A stretch of 14,918 bases of DNA from CAYPHA01 sp964410215 (GTDB taxonomy: Bacteria; Calditrichota; Calditrichia; Calditrichales; CAYPHA01), in contig CAYPHA010000095.1 of NCBI GenBank assembly GCA_964410215.1, forward strand, positions 1 through 14,918. The letters run 5' to 3'. This document shows positions 1 through 7,901 of this stretch, piece by piece (positions within the stretch are counted from its first letter, which is position 1; each line of letters starts with the position of its first letter). The notes under the pieces were generated by a model. The model made no database searches and was not told where the DNA came from. It saw only the letters and a program-made list of their open reading frames with translations. The position numbers were made by a program, and so were the translations under genes.

Positions 1-590
1 CTTAACAGAAGATCCACCGGATCTTCTGCAGAAATGCCCTTTTGGCTGAAGGCTCCGGTTATCTGTTCAACCATTGCGCTGATGAATGACGGATGGCTGC
101 CAAACCGGTCGACAATGATCAGATCCTCGTCGCTGAACCGTCCGTCGTTATTAAGTTTGAAGACCAGGTTTTCCATCGAACCTGTCGTGGTTGTGGAATA
201 GAACGGATACAGGGTGAGAATAACAACACGTTCATATCCTTCTTCGACAATGCGGTGCCAAACATCTTCAATAAAGGGATCCCAGTAGCGCATGGCCGCA
301 AAAACGCCCACACCGTCCAAACCGTTTTTTTTAAGTTCCGCTTCGAGCTGTTGGGCCTGCTGCACCGTTATATGGGTCAGAGGTGTTTTCCCCCCGATCT
401 GTTCGTAGATTTCACGGCTTTCCGGTGCCCGTTTGCGCGCGAGCCAGCGGACAAAGCGCAACCGCAGAAACTCAGGCAAGGGAATGTCGATGATGTCCGG
501 ATCTTTAAATATATTATAGAGATACGACTCCACCGCTTCCAGCGAATCGGGGCCGCCCATATTGGATATGATGACTGCAGTTGGTTTCAC
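1..590 (-). CDS. hemH: Ferrochelatase, N-terminal half (3' end outside window)
   Basis: Ferrochelatase inserts Fe(II) into a porphyrin (protoporphyrin IX, or coproporphyrin in some lineages), the final metal-insertion step of haem synthesis. The minus strand gives 196 codons starting VKPTAVIISNMGGPDS, with the family hallmarks NMGGPDS near residue 10, YEQIGGKTPLT near residue 65, AMRYWDPFI near residue 102 and LTLYPFYSTTTTGS near residue 128. The window ends just before the region expected to carry the catalytic histidine (SFHG-type motif), so the active site cannot be checked. I chose the GTG at 588-590: the reading frame has no ATG nearby except the one inside the NMGGP motif, and a GGGA (599-602 on the minus strand) lies 8 nt upstream. 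The gene starts 17 nt after the hemN stop, so it is the next gene of the haem operon. The start codon is the least certain part. Confidence 0.93.
   Translation of the reverse strand, partial: MKPTAVIISNMGGPDSLEAVESYLYNIFKDPDIIDIPLPEFLRLRFVRWLARKRAPESREIYEQIGGKTPLTHITVQQAQQLEAELKKNGLDGVGVFAAMRYWDPFIEDVWHRIVEEGYERVVILTLYPFYSTTTTGSMENLVFKLNNDGRFSDEDLIIVDRFGSHPSFISAMVEQITGAFSQKGISAEDPVDLLL
6..28. repeat. Perfect inverted repeat inside hemH
   Basis: Two 10-bp arms, CAGAAGATCC (6-15) and its exact reverse complement GGATCTTCTG (19-28), flank a 3-nt loop. It lies inside the ferrochelatase reading frame (encoding roughly AEDPVDLL) and could form a strong hairpin in mRNA from either strand. There is no T-run next to it, so it does not look like an intrinsic terminator. 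It may simply reflect codon choice. Confidence 0.7.
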
Positions 591-607
591 GTCCTGCTTC
601 CCGTTAG

Positions 608-1999
608 TTAAACCGTCCTGGAAAATTGTGGTTTATTCTTCGATTTGGACTGGAGATAGGCATCGAAATTCATGGCTATATTCCGTATCAGCAGCCGGCC
701 CGGGGTCGTAATCCTGATGTCCTTATCCGAAAGTTCAACCAGATCATCGGCTTCGAATGCCTTGAGGTTTGTCAGCGCATCGGCAAAATAGTCATCGAAA
801 TCAATACCGTATGATAATTCGATCGTTTTCTTTTCCAGACGAAAATTACACATGAGTTCCATGATGACCCGCCGGCGAAGTACGTCATCGTCCGTCAGGG
901 ACACGCCCCGCATAACCGGCAGGGTATCGTCATCGATCGCGCGAAAATAATCGCTCATTTTTTTATGGTTCTGAACATAGAGACGTGACAGCATACTGAT
1001 GCTCGATAACCCGAGGGCAAACAGGTCCAGACCGGCATGTGTGGAATAACCCTGGAAATTGCGGTATAAGGTTCCGTTGTTCATAGCGACCGTCAACTCA
1101 TCGTCCGGCTTGGCGAAATGATCCATTCCGATATAGATATAGCCGGATTCCGTCAGTTTTTCGATACTCAGTTTCAGGATACGCAGTTTCTCTTCAGGTG
1201 GCGGCAGCATTTCATCTTTGATCAGGCGCTGGTGCTTGATCATCTGAGGCAGATGGGCATAGTTGAATACGGCAAAACGATCCGGATCGAGGTCCAGGAC
1301 CTGATCGAGGGTTTTGTCGAATTTCTCATAGGTCTGAAAAGGCAGTCCGTACATGAGATCAAGATTAACGCTGATGAAGCCCAGCTCCCGGGCCCATTCG
1401 ACGGTCTGGCGCGTTATGCTTTCCGGCTGGATGCGGTTGACCGCTTTCTGCACCGCCGGATCGAAATCCTGTACACCCATACTGCACCGGTTGAATCCCA
1501 CCTCGCGTAAGGCCTGAACGTGGTCACGGGTTAAGTCCCGCGGATCCATTTCAACGCTGATTTCGGCCTCATCACGGAAGGAGAAGGCCTCATGTAAAGC
1601 CTGCCCCAGCCGCCGGATCTGGTCCGGAGGAAGGTAGGTGGGCGTACCACCACCCCAGTGCAGCTGCGCCACTTTCCGCTCACCGGAAATTTCCCGGCCC
1701 AGGAGTTTCATTTCACGGATGAGGTACCCGACATATTCTTCAATCCGTGCCTGATTGTGGGTAACCATCATATTGCATCCGCAGAAATAACAGAGCGTAT
1801 CACAAAACGGGATGTGGACATACAATGAAATATCTTCATTTTGCCGGTTATTGTCATCCGATTTCAGGTGCCCGATAAAGGCATCAGGGCTGATACCGTC
1901 ATGAAAATAGGGTGCCGTGGGGTAGCTGGTATAGCGCGGCCCCGGACGGTCATATTTCTTTAAAAGATCGATATTGACTTCTAGTTTTTTCGTCTGCAT
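608..1999 (-). CDS. hemN: Oxygen-independent coproporphyrinogen III oxidase (radical SAM)
   Basis: HemN converts coproporphyrinogen III to protoporphyrinogen IX without oxygen by two S-adenosylmethionine-dependent oxidative decarboxylations. The 463-residue product has the usual length of true HemN. It carries the N-terminal signature DRPGPRYTSYPTAP (residues 17-30), the radical-SAM cluster motif HIPFCDTLCYFCGCN with C66, C70 and C73 as [4Fe-4S] ligands plus the HemN-typical C75, and the SAM-binding HWGGGTPT (114-121). The full CxxxCxxCxC pattern and the N-terminal segment favour genuine HemN over the related HemW chaperone. The ATG at 1997-1999 has an AGGA (2006-2009) 6 nt upstream. It follows hemE after a 17-nt gap and precedes hemH by 17 nt. 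It implies that haem can be made anaerobically; whether an oxygen-dependent HemF exists elsewhere cannot be seen. Confidence 0.97.
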   Translation of the reverse strand: MQTKKLEVNIDLLKKYDRPGPRYTSYPTAPYFHDGISPDAFIGHLKSDDNNRQNEDISLYVHIPFCDTLCYFCGCNMMVTHNQARIEEYVGYLIREMKLLGREISGERKVAQLHWGGGTPTYLPPDQIRRLGQALHEAFSFRDEAEISVEMDPRDLTRDHVQALREVGFNRCSMGVQDFDPAVQKAVNRIQPESITRQTVEWARELGFISVNLDLMYGLPFQTYEKFDKTLDQVLDLDPDRFAVFNYAHLPQMIKHQRLIKDEMLPPPEEKLRILKLSIEKLTESGYIYIGMDHFAKPDDELTVAMNNGTLYRNFQGYSTHAGLDLFALGLSSISMLSRLYVQNHKKMSDYFRAIDDDTLPVMRGVSLTDDDVLRRRVIMELMCNFRLEKKTIELSYGIDFDDYFADALTNLKAFEADDLVELSDKDIRITTPGRLLIRNIAMNFDAYLQSKSKNKPQFSRTV

Positions 2000-2017
2000 T
2001 CTATATCCTGTTGGTCT

Positions 2018-3079
2018 TTATTGATGTTTTTCGGCCAAACGGGCACTTTGCCGGCGTACTTCGTCGATGAGAAAATATACATTATCGACGGGAATATCCG
2101 GCAGGATACCGTGGCCGAGATTGAAAATATGTCCGCTGCGTCCGCTAAATACATGTAATATGCGTTTGACTTCTTCACGGATCGCATCTCTGCTGCCATA
2201 GAGGGCTGTCGGATCGAGATTACCCTGCAGAGCGTATTTATCACCTGCCACATTCCAGGCCTGTTGCATATCGGTCATCCAGTCAACACCGAGAACGTCC
2301 GCATCGCTGTCGGTCAGGTCACGGAGTATTTCGTATCCGCCTTTACTGAAGAGTGTGACAGGCACCCCTTCTTTTTTCAGAGTGCTGGCAATGCGTTTCA
2401 GATAAGTGCCGGAGAACCGGTCGAACAGGTGCACCGGCAGGATACCGCCCCAGGTGTCGAATACCTGCAGGGCATTGGCACCGGCGCGGATCTGCATACG
2501 GAGATAGTCGCATATACCGTCACACAGCAGGTCGAGCAGCCGTTTCAGGCGTTCCGGTTCCGCGTAAAGCATACGTTTGATATGTTTGAAATTCCGGGTC
2601 GGTTTTCCCTCGATCATATAGGTCGCCAGTGTGAAGGGTGATCCGCTGAAACCGATCAGGGCCGTCTCAGCAGGCAGCTCACCGCGGATCATGGCCACGG
2701 CATTGCCCACATAGGATAACCGGTCTGTCAATCCGGCGGTTTCGAGGTTCGCGATATCGGCATCGTGCAGTATCCGGGGAGAAAGTCTGGGGCCGTGATT
2801 TTCCATGAATTCCAGTTTCTGTCCGAGTGCTTCCGGAATGACAAGGATGTCCGAAAACAGAATGGAGGCATCAAAGCCGAAACGCCGTATAGGCTGTAGG
2901 GTGACCTCCGTGGCCAATTCCGGTGTTTTGCAAACGGAGAGGAATGAATGCTTTGCCCTCAGTTCCTGGTATTCCGGAAGGTATCGTCCGGCCTGCCGCA
3001 TGATCCAGATGGGTGTATAGGGCACCGGGCGTTTTCTGATGGCATCTATATAAATAAATTCTGAAGTCGCGGTTGTCAT
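2018..3079 (-). CDS. hemE: Uroporphyrinogen III decarboxylase
   Basis: HemE decarboxylates the four acetate side chains of uroporphyrinogen III to give coproporphyrinogen III, in the cytoplasm and without a cofactor. The 353-residue length is standard. The N-terminal signature PIWIMRQAGRYLPEY (residues 23-37) supplies the substrate-binding arginines R28 and R32. ILFSDILVIPEALG follows, with D77 in the position of the family's essential aspartate, and then GFSGSPFTLATYMIEG, the second signature region. HIFNLGHGILPDIP near the C terminus is also typical. Its ATG shares one base with the hemD stop (TAATG). An AGGAG (3089-3093 on the minus strand) sits 9 nt upstream inside hemD, so both its own ribosome site and translational coupling may act. 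Confidence 0.97.
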   Translation of the reverse strand: MTTATSEFIYIDAIRKRPVPYTPIWIMRQAGRYLPEYQELRAKHSFLSVCKTPELATEVTLQPIRRFGFDASILFSDILVIPEALGQKLEFMENHGPRLSPRILHDADIANLETAGLTDRLSYVGNAVAMIRGELPAETALIGFSGSPFTLATYMIEGKPTRNFKHIKRMLYAEPERLKRLLDLLCDGICDYLRMQIRAGANALQVFDTWGGILPVHLFDRFSGTYLKRIASTLKKEGVPVTLFSKGGYEILRDLTDSDADVLGVDWMTDMQQAWNVAGDKYALQGNLDPTALYGSRDAIREEVKRILHVFSGRSGHIFNLGHGILPDIPVDNVYFLIDEVRRQSARLAEKHQ

Positions 3080-3876
3080 TAATGTTTACTCCTGTTCGGG
3101 TGTCGGTTAAAATAGTTGACTATCGCTTCGAGCAGTTGTTCTGCCGTACTGTCCTCCGGCCGGATACTGACCGTCAACCCTGCTTCTTCAATCGCGGAAG
3201 CGGTTGTCGGTCCAATAGCGGCAATTACAGATTGTGCCGCCTGAATCGTCCGGACCGCCGGATCCGGAAGGATCTCCAGAAAAAAGCGGAATGCCGACGG
3301 GCTTAAAAATGTCAGGCAGTCGATTTCACCTCGTGTTAGTTTATCTGCCATGGCCACTCCGTCCAGAACTGTATTGGCCTCTGTAATGTAAGCGATGCTG
3401 CGCAGGGGCTGCGCGCCGAGTGCTTCCAGTCCTTCTGCCAGTTCATCGCGGGCCAGGTTTGAAGACGGAAGAGCAACGCGCAGTCCCTGGATCGTTCGTT
3501 TTTTTAAGGCTTCAATCAATCCTTTGGCCGTATGCGGTTCTGCGGTCAGTTCAACTTCCAGACCGGCCCGTTGCAATGCCCGTGTTGTTGCGGGACCCAC
3601 CGAAGCGACATAGATTTGTTCTATGGAAAATGAAAGCGCATTGATTCGCTCTAAGCTGAAACGGACGGCATTCGTGCTGGAAAAAATCATCCAGTCACCG
3701 GGCCGGAGCTGTTTCAGGCTTGTATCGAACGCAGTCCAATCGGAAGCGGGGCGTATGCGCACCGTCGGAAAGGCGATAGCCTCGCCTCCTGATTTTTCTA
3801 TATCCTTAATAAATGTTTGTGCCTGCTTAATATCCCGTGTTACCAGGATACGCTTTCCATTCAAGTCCCGCGTCAT
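3079..3876 (-). CDS. hemD: Uroporphyrinogen-III synthase
   Basis: HemD closes and inverts ring D of hydroxymethylbilane to form uroporphyrinogen III. The 265-residue product has the expected length and the HemD-type two-domain alpha/beta pattern: an N-terminal KRILVTRDIKQAQTFIKDIEKSGGEAIAFPTVRI segment written here in pieces (ILVTRD near residue 10, GEAIAFPTVRI near 31-41), DWMIFSSTNAVRF around 61-73, and C-terminal TFLSPSAFRFF and AIGPTTASAIEEAGL. HemD sequences diverge widely, so position between hemC and hemE is a large part of the call. The ATG overlaps the hemC stop in an ATGA arrangement (4 nt), which suggests translational coupling. No unusual feature seen. Confidence 0.93.
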   Translation of the reverse strand: MTRDLNGKRILVTRDIKQAQTFIKDIEKSGGEAIAFPTVRIRPASDWTAFDTSLKQLRPGDWMIFSSTNAVRFSLERINALSFSIEQIYVASVGPATTRALQRAGLEVELTAEPHTAKGLIEALKKRTIQGLRVALPSSNLARDELAEGLEALGAQPLRSIAYITEANTVLDGVAMADKLTRGEIDCLTFLSPSAFRFFLEILPDPAVRTIQAAQSVIAAIGPTTASAIEEAGLTVSIRPEDSTAEQLLEAIVNYFNRHPNRSKH

Positions 3877-4793
3877 TGGGATATCTGCTTTAACAGTTCT
3901 CCGGCGCCCTTTTCCAGGAAACTCAGTGCCAGTTGATGTCCTGTTTCTTCTGCCGTCTTTGGTTTCCCAAATCGCTTTTCCCTGTAAACCGTCTGGCCGT
4001 CTGTGCTGCCCACAAAGCCATCGATTATGAGGTCCGTATCCTGCAGAAAGGCATAAGCTCCCACGGGGAACTGGCAGCCGCTGTCCAGGGTGTGCAGAAA
4101 CGCACGCTCCGCTGTTGCCGCTGTCATGCTCGGAGCATGGTTGAGTTTCTGAAGCAGATCACATAATTCACGGTCGGTTTCACGAATCTGTATACCAAGC
4201 GCGCCCTGACTGACACCAGGTACCATCTGATCGGCCGGGAAGACATCGTATTTAACCGTATCGAGTTTCAGCCGTTTAATTGCCGCATGGGCCATAATAA
4301 TCCCGTCCAGGTCCTGTTCGCGGAGTTTGCGGAGTCGGGTATCGATATTTCCACGTAAATCAACGATCATCAGCCCGGGTTTAAGGTGTGACAGCTGGGA
4401 TTTCCGGCGAATACTGCCGGTGGCAATTATCGCGTCGTCAGCCAGTTCCTTAAATAAAAGGCCCTCTGTCGTTACCAGCACATCTTCAACGGGGCCCCGT
4501 TCGGGTACGGCGGCCAGCTTCAGTCCGGAAGTCATCTTTGAGGGCAGGTCCTTCAGACTGTGGATTGCCAGGTCAATGCGGTTTCCAAGAAGGGCCTCTT
4601 CGATAGCTTTCGTGAATACACCCTGACCGCCGATGCGGCTGAGCGATGAGCTCTGGTCCCGGTCGCCTTCCGTTTTTATGATAATCCGTTCCGTCTTCAG
4701 GTCCGGATAATGGTTTTCGAGTTCGGAGCGTACAAATTCGGCCTGCCAGAGGGCCAACGCGCTTCCCCGTGTTCCAATTCTGATCATTTCCAT
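3873..4793 (-). CDS. hemC: Hydroxymethylbilane synthase (porphobilinogen deaminase)
   Basis: HemC polymerises four porphobilinogen units into hydroxymethylbilane on a covalently held dipyrromethane cofactor. The 306-residue product matches the family length. It shows IRIGTRGSALALWQAEFV at the N terminus (residues 5-22), HSLKDLP (78-84) with the catalytic aspartate D82, ATGSIRRKSQL (124-134) with substrate-binding arginines, DLRGNIDTRLRKL (145-157), and TLDSGCQFPVGAYA (235-248) where C240 anchors the cofactor. The ATG at 4791-4793 directly abuts the hemA TAG stop with no gap; a second in-frame ATG two codons later (4785-4787) is a possible alternative start. All key residues are present, so it should be active. 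Confidence 0.97.
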   Translation of the reverse strand: MEMIRIGTRGSALALWQAEFVRSELENHYPDLKTERIIIKTEGDRDQSSSLSRIGGQGVFTKAIEEALLGNRIDLAIHSLKDLPSKMTSGLKLAAVPERGPVEDVLVTTEGLLFKELADDAIIATGSIRRKSQLSHLKPGLMIVDLRGNIDTRLRKLREQDLDGIIMAHAAIKRLKLDTVKYDVFPADQMVPGVSQGALGIQIRETDRELCDLLQKLNHAPSMTAATAERAFLHTLDSGCQFPVGAYAFLQDTDLIIDGFVGSTDGQTVYREKRFGKPKTAEETGHQLALSFLEKGAGELLKQISQ

Positions 4794-6068
4794 CTATTCC
4801 TGATCCAGTTCATATAGATTATATACAAAGTCAATATGTTCCTGATAAAGCTTCGGATCGGATGCATTCTTTTTCAGGGATTTTATATGCTGATGCATCA
4901 CCTTGTTCATGATACTTTGCGTGAGGTATTCGATTTCGGGAAGTCCTTCCTGTGGTAAACGCTTTTTCAGCCGGTTCAATTCGGAAAGACGTATTTCGTC
5001 GAAATATTGTTTCAACCGGTTAATCGTAGAAGCCACAGAATGGGTGGACATCCATTTCCTGAATTCACCCGTGTATTCTTCGACAACTTTCAGTGCCTTG
5101 GGAATCTCCGCTTTGCGTTTTTCAAGATTCGATTGCACGATATCCTGAAGATCGTCGAGGTTGTAGAGGTATACGCCGTCCAGTTTGTCAATGTCCGGAT
5201 CAATGTCTCTTGGAACGGCCAGGTCAATTAAAAACAATGGCTTAAGATGGCGACCCCGGATAATTTTATGAGCGAATGGCTCTGATATAACGAACGACGT
5301 GCTGGCCGTTGCCGAAATGACAATATCGATATTTGTAAAAGCCGCTTCCAGGTCTTCCATAGGGAAAGGGATCCCATTCAGCTTTTCGGCCAGTTCCCGG
5401 GCTTTGCTTTCGGTACGGTTGGCGATATGTAATGTATGAATACCCTTTTCCCGGAAATGCAGGGCGGCCAGTTCAGCCGTCTCGCCGGCACCAATCAGGA
5501 GGACGTTTTTCTTTTCCAGTCTGGTGAAAATTTTACGGGCCAGTTCCACGCCTGCAAAACTGACGGATACAGCGCCGTCAGTCAGATAGGTATCGGTACG
5601 TACTTTCTTTTCCGTCTGCAGGGCGTAGTTATACAGTTTATTCAGAAGCGTATTGGTGGAATTGAGCTCGCGGGCAACTTCATAGGCCTGTTTTACCTGA
5701 CCGGTGATCTGCGGCTCACCGATAATCATGGAATCCAGTCCGGATGCTACTTTAAAAAAGTGTGTAACCAGTTCCTCACCCGAGATGATGTACGTCAGAT
5801 TATCATCCTGAAAATAGGATGTGGATTTCAATACATCAAGCCGGCTGCGGATTCCGGGAATGGAGGATTTATAACCGTCCCCGCAGAAATAAATTTCTGT
5901 GCGGTTGCAGGTCGACAGGATCATGCATCCTTCGATATCAAATTCTTCGAGCAATATACGTATTGCTTCTTTTTGTTCCTCCGCGCTGAAGGCGACGCAC
6001 TCCCTTATATCCACCGGAGCTGTTTTATGTGAAATACCAATCAGGCTAATTGGAATAAATGAGTTCAT
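4794..6068 (-). CDS. hemA: Glutamyl-tRNA reductase
   Basis: HemA reduces glutamyl-tRNA(Glu) with NADPH to glutamate-1-semialdehyde, the committed and normally regulated step of the C5 tetrapyrrole pathway. The 424-residue product has the family features in order: GISHKTAPVDIRE (residues 11-23), the catalytic cysteine C54 in ILSTCNRTEIY (50-60), GLDSMIIGEPQITGQVK (110-126), the NADPH-binding GAGETAELA (193-201) and the helical dimerisation domain to the C terminus. It begins 6 nt after the membrane-protein gene stop; no good Shine-Dalgarno sequence stands before the ATG at 6066-6068, so translation probably depends on coupling to the gene before it. HemA presence means the organism uses the C5 rather than the Shemin route; hemL and hemB must lie elsewhere. 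Confidence 0.97.
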   Translation of the reverse strand: MNSFIPISLIGISHKTAPVDIRECVAFSAEEQKEAIRILLEEFDIEGCMILSTCNRTEIYFCGDGYKSSIPGIRSRLDVLKSTSYFQDDNLTYIISGEELVTHFFKVASGLDSMIIGEPQITGQVKQAYEVARELNSTNTLLNKLYNYALQTEKKVRTDTYLTDGAVSVSFAGVELARKIFTRLEKKNVLLIGAGETAELAALHFREKGIHTLHIANRTESKARELAEKLNGIPFPMEDLEAAFTNIDIVISATASTSFVISEPFAHKIIRGRHLKPLFLIDLAVPRDIDPDIDKLDGVYLYNLDDLQDIVQSNLEKRKAEIPKALKVVEEYTGEFRKWMSTHSVASTINRLKQYFDEIRLSELNRLKKRLPQEGLPEIEYLTQSIMNKVMHQHIKSLKKNASDPKLYQEHIDFVYNLYELDQE

Positions 6069-6074
6069 TATATA

Positions 6075-6899
6075 TCAATAAAATTTGTGAAAGCTTTCCG
6101 TTGTTATCATAACCAGGATAGCTGCTATCAATAAAATCAGGAAACCCGACAGGGAAAGGATGGCCATCCAACGACCCCGCCATTTAAGGATGTTCGCCAG
6201 CACATAACCGGCTAAATAAAATAACCAGATAATATCCGTAATAATGATTTTGGCATCGTTAACCCAGTAGGCCCCGAATACCGTTTTGGCCTGTATATGT
6301 CCCAGCAACAGACCGGTGCCCATCAGGATGATACCGATTACAACTGAACGGATACTCATCAGCTCCAGGTAGGAAAGGGCCGGAAGCTGGTCATAAATGA
6401 TACCAAAACGGCGTTTTTTCATGTTCTTGTTCTGAATAATATAGAGCAGAGCATAGATAGCCGACAGGGAAAGGGCGGTGTAGCCCATGATCGTCAAGGA
6501 AGCATGCAGGGCAAAATTGGTGTTTGTGAGCAATTCATTCGTCTCAATCTTCCAGGAATAATTAAAAGACGATATCACTTCGGAAAGAAAGGCAAACGAC
6601 ATGATAAACAAGCCCGAAGCCTTATTTTTTGTTGTCCATTCAATGACGAGATATACAAACAAAATGGAAAAGGCCAGAAAGGAAAGCGCGTCAAACGCCG
6701 TGGACAGCGGCATGGCATTCAAACCGATTAGCCGTATGATAATTTCCAGGGCATGAACCAGTAACAATGCGATGAGGAGAGGAATCGTTATTGCATTGAA
6801 ACTTTTCTGCTTTCCAAAGAAAATCCGGTAGTAGACGTAAACGACGGCAAGGTAGAAAACCGGCAGTATGTAGCTGATAATTTTACTTAGTAATTCCAT
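6075..6899 (-). CDS. CcsA/HemX-like integral membrane protein
   Basis: A 274-residue, very hydrophobic protein with about eight predicted membrane helices, first in the haem operon and directly before hemA. It matches the CcsA/HemX style of the cytochrome c assembly superfamily: NFALHASLTIMGYTALSLSA in the middle, with a histidine suited to haem ligation or handling, and AYWVNDAKIIITDIIWLFYLAGY near the C terminus, which lines up with the tryptophan-rich segment. That segment is degenerate (WVND instead of the WSWDPKE type), closer to HemX than to a full c-type haem ligase component. HemX proteins neighbour hemA in many bacteria and can lower HemA levels; that role here is inference. I set the start at ATG 6897-6899 because an AGCAGGA (6907-6913 on the minus strand) lies 7 nt before it; the longer frame to 6959 has no such site. 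Confidence 0.85.
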   Translation of the reverse strand: MELLSKIISYILPVFYLAVVYVYYRIFFGKQKSFNAITIPLLIALLLVHALEIIIRLIGLNAMPLSTAFDALSFLAFSILFVYLVIEWTTKNKASGLFIMSFAFLSEVISSFNYSWKIETNELLTNTNFALHASLTIMGYTALSLSAIYALLYIIQNKNMKKRRFGIIYDQLPALSYLELMSIRSVVIGIILMGTGLLLGHIQAKTVFGAYWVNDAKIIITDIIWLFYLAGYVLANILKWRGRWMAILSLSGFLILLIAAILVMITTESFHKFY

Positions 6900-6906
6900 G
6901 GCCCAT

Positions 6907-6913
6907 TCCTGCT
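6907..6913 (-). promoter_or_regulatory. Ribosome binding site fixing the CcsA/HemX start
   Basis: AGCAGGA on the minus strand, with AGGA 7 nt before the ATG at 6897-6899. It supports the shorter 274-residue product over a 294-residue frame that begins 20 codons upstream. It is the first ribosome site of the haem operon; I found no convincing promoter in the 197 bases between it and the transporter relic. Confidence 0.6.
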
Positions 6914-7096
6914 TCTCATTAAAAACTGCTAATCTAATGGGATATATTCCAAAAAACAAGCAAACCGGCTTAATTGGCTATTTTAACGGTATCATGCTGA
7001 TTTTGTTTCCCGTGTACAGGTGTGCTCCCGGAAGCGGGTTGTTTCGTGCTTCGTTCTGCCGAAACAGGGTGATCCTAAAATAAATAGCCGGATGAA

Positions 7097-7258
7097 CTAA
7101 AGCCGCAAACCCCTGGGGACTATGATCCGTTCCAGTCCATCAAATAAAAATTGGGCGGTTAAAGCCAGGGCTGCCGCAGGCACGGCACCTTCGAGAATCA
7201 GGTTTACGTCATCAAGGCGAATACCGGTCAGAATAGGCTGGCCATATCCAGACGGAAA
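7097..7258 (-). pseudogene. Relic: C-terminal end of an OpuC-type ABC transporter permease
   Basis: The minus strand in this frame reads SGYGQPILTGIRLDDVNL, then ILEGAVPAAALALTAQ, then FLFDGLERIIVPRGLRL and a TAG stop (7097-7099). GxPIxTGIRLDD, LILEGAVPAAALAL and ERxxVPRGLR are the characteristic C-terminal end of permeases of glycine betaine/choline/proline betaine importers (OpuBB/OpuCB/YehW/OsmW style). Only about 50 of more than 200 residues remain, with no start and none of the upstream membrane helices. It runs on from the substrate-binding relic but in a different frame, joining near 7240-7260. This reads as the surviving tail of a deleted gene, possibly of a fused binding-protein/permease gene or an adjacent pair. 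Function is almost certainly lost. Confidence 0.8.
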
Positions 7259-7752
7259 AGAATGACCGCGTTATAAACCGGGAAATAGGCAAGATCATCT
7301 TTGAGAACTTTCAGATCATAATAGCGAATTTCGGCATCTGTTGAATACAGATCCATTACATCTATAAAACCTTTATCAAGACCCTGGTAAGCCAGATCAT
7401 GAACGAGTCCCCGGACATTCGTCTGAGGAAGATTGTATTGTCTGCGCAGGCCCGGCCAGCCGTCCCCGCGGTCCATGAATTCGTTCGTGAAGCCAAAAAT
7501 CAGATCGGGGTGTTTTGACAGGTCGGATATTTTTCTGATGTTCCGTCTACCGGCCAGGTCTTTTTTTATACCGAGGGCATACGTGTTATTAAATCCAAGC
7601 GGGGCTGAAATACCGATACCGGATTCTTTGAGGATTTCCGCAAGGATGACATTTTCTGTAAACTTTTTTGAACCGATGTGAATCCGGGTGTTGAATGGAA
7701 TGATTTTGAAATTTTGTTCAGAATAAGCATAAGTATACGTACAAATTTTAAT
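7228..7752 (-). pseudogene. Relic: OpuC/OsmF-type glycine betaine substrate-binding protein
   Basis: The minus strand between the in-frame stop at 7753-7755 and the TGA at 7228-7230 encodes a recognisable substrate-binding domain of the OpuAC/ProX class: IHIGSKKFTENVILAEILKE, then PLGFNNTYALGIKKDLAG, FGFTNEFMDRGDGWPGLRR, NVRGLVHDLAYQGLDKG, FIDVMDLYSTDAEIRYYDLK and LKDDLAYFPVYNAVILFR. Three defects mark it as broken. There is no start codon or signal peptide before IHIGSKKF. The stretch that should lie between EILKE and PLGFNNT (normally some 60-70 residues with LGGT and YPEYTGT motifs) is missing around 7615-7635, with the frame kept. The C-terminal end breaks after ILFR, where the sequence continues in another frame as a permease tail. 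The rest is clean, so the decay seems recent or deletion-driven. Confidence 0.82.
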
Positions 7753-7901
7753 CTAAAATCTATTTAATACCTGATCCGTTGTCAAATTGCATCAGGAGAA
7801 TAATCTAATAACCAATATCCCGACACATAACAATATAAATTCAACATTTATCGTCACATGTCGAAGATTTAATATAGTAGTGCTGCGATGGATTTGCTTT
7901 T
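7741..7901. other. AT-rich gap between transporter relic and ATPase gene
   Basis: About 160 bases, much richer in A and T than the flanking genes, separating minus-strand relics from the plus-strand ATPase gene. It should hold the promoter of the ATPase-channel unit. On the minus strand TTGACA (7780-7785) stands 17 nt before TAGATT (7757-7762), a possible leftover promoter of the relic. I see no strong plus-strand promoter by sigma-70 or Bacteroidota rules. Confidence 0.4.

Noticed and set aside
93..611. 172-codon open frame on the plus strand
   Set aside because: Exactly antisense to ferrochelatase, whose conserved motifs are clear on the minus strand.
1118..1510. 130-codon plus-strand open frame, and a similar one at 2264-2641
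   Set aside because: Antisense to hemN and hemE, with no family features or ribosome site.
5436..6032. 198-codon plus-strand open frame
   Set aside because: Antisense shadow of hemA; no recognisable domain.
7040..7066. Hairpin TGTTTCG ... CGAAACA after the permease relic
   Set aside because: Seven-base arms with a 13-nt loop and no T-run; too weak to call a terminator.
7228..7476. Intact small gene beginning MDRGDGWPG
   Set aside because: The ATG is an internal Met of the binding-protein domain (NEFMDRGDGWPG), and family sequence continues upstream in the same frame; it is part of a pseudogene.
7433..7681. 82-codon plus-strand frame between the haem operon and the ATPase
   Set aside because: Antisense to the substrate-binding relic, whose family motifs are unmistakable on the minus strand.
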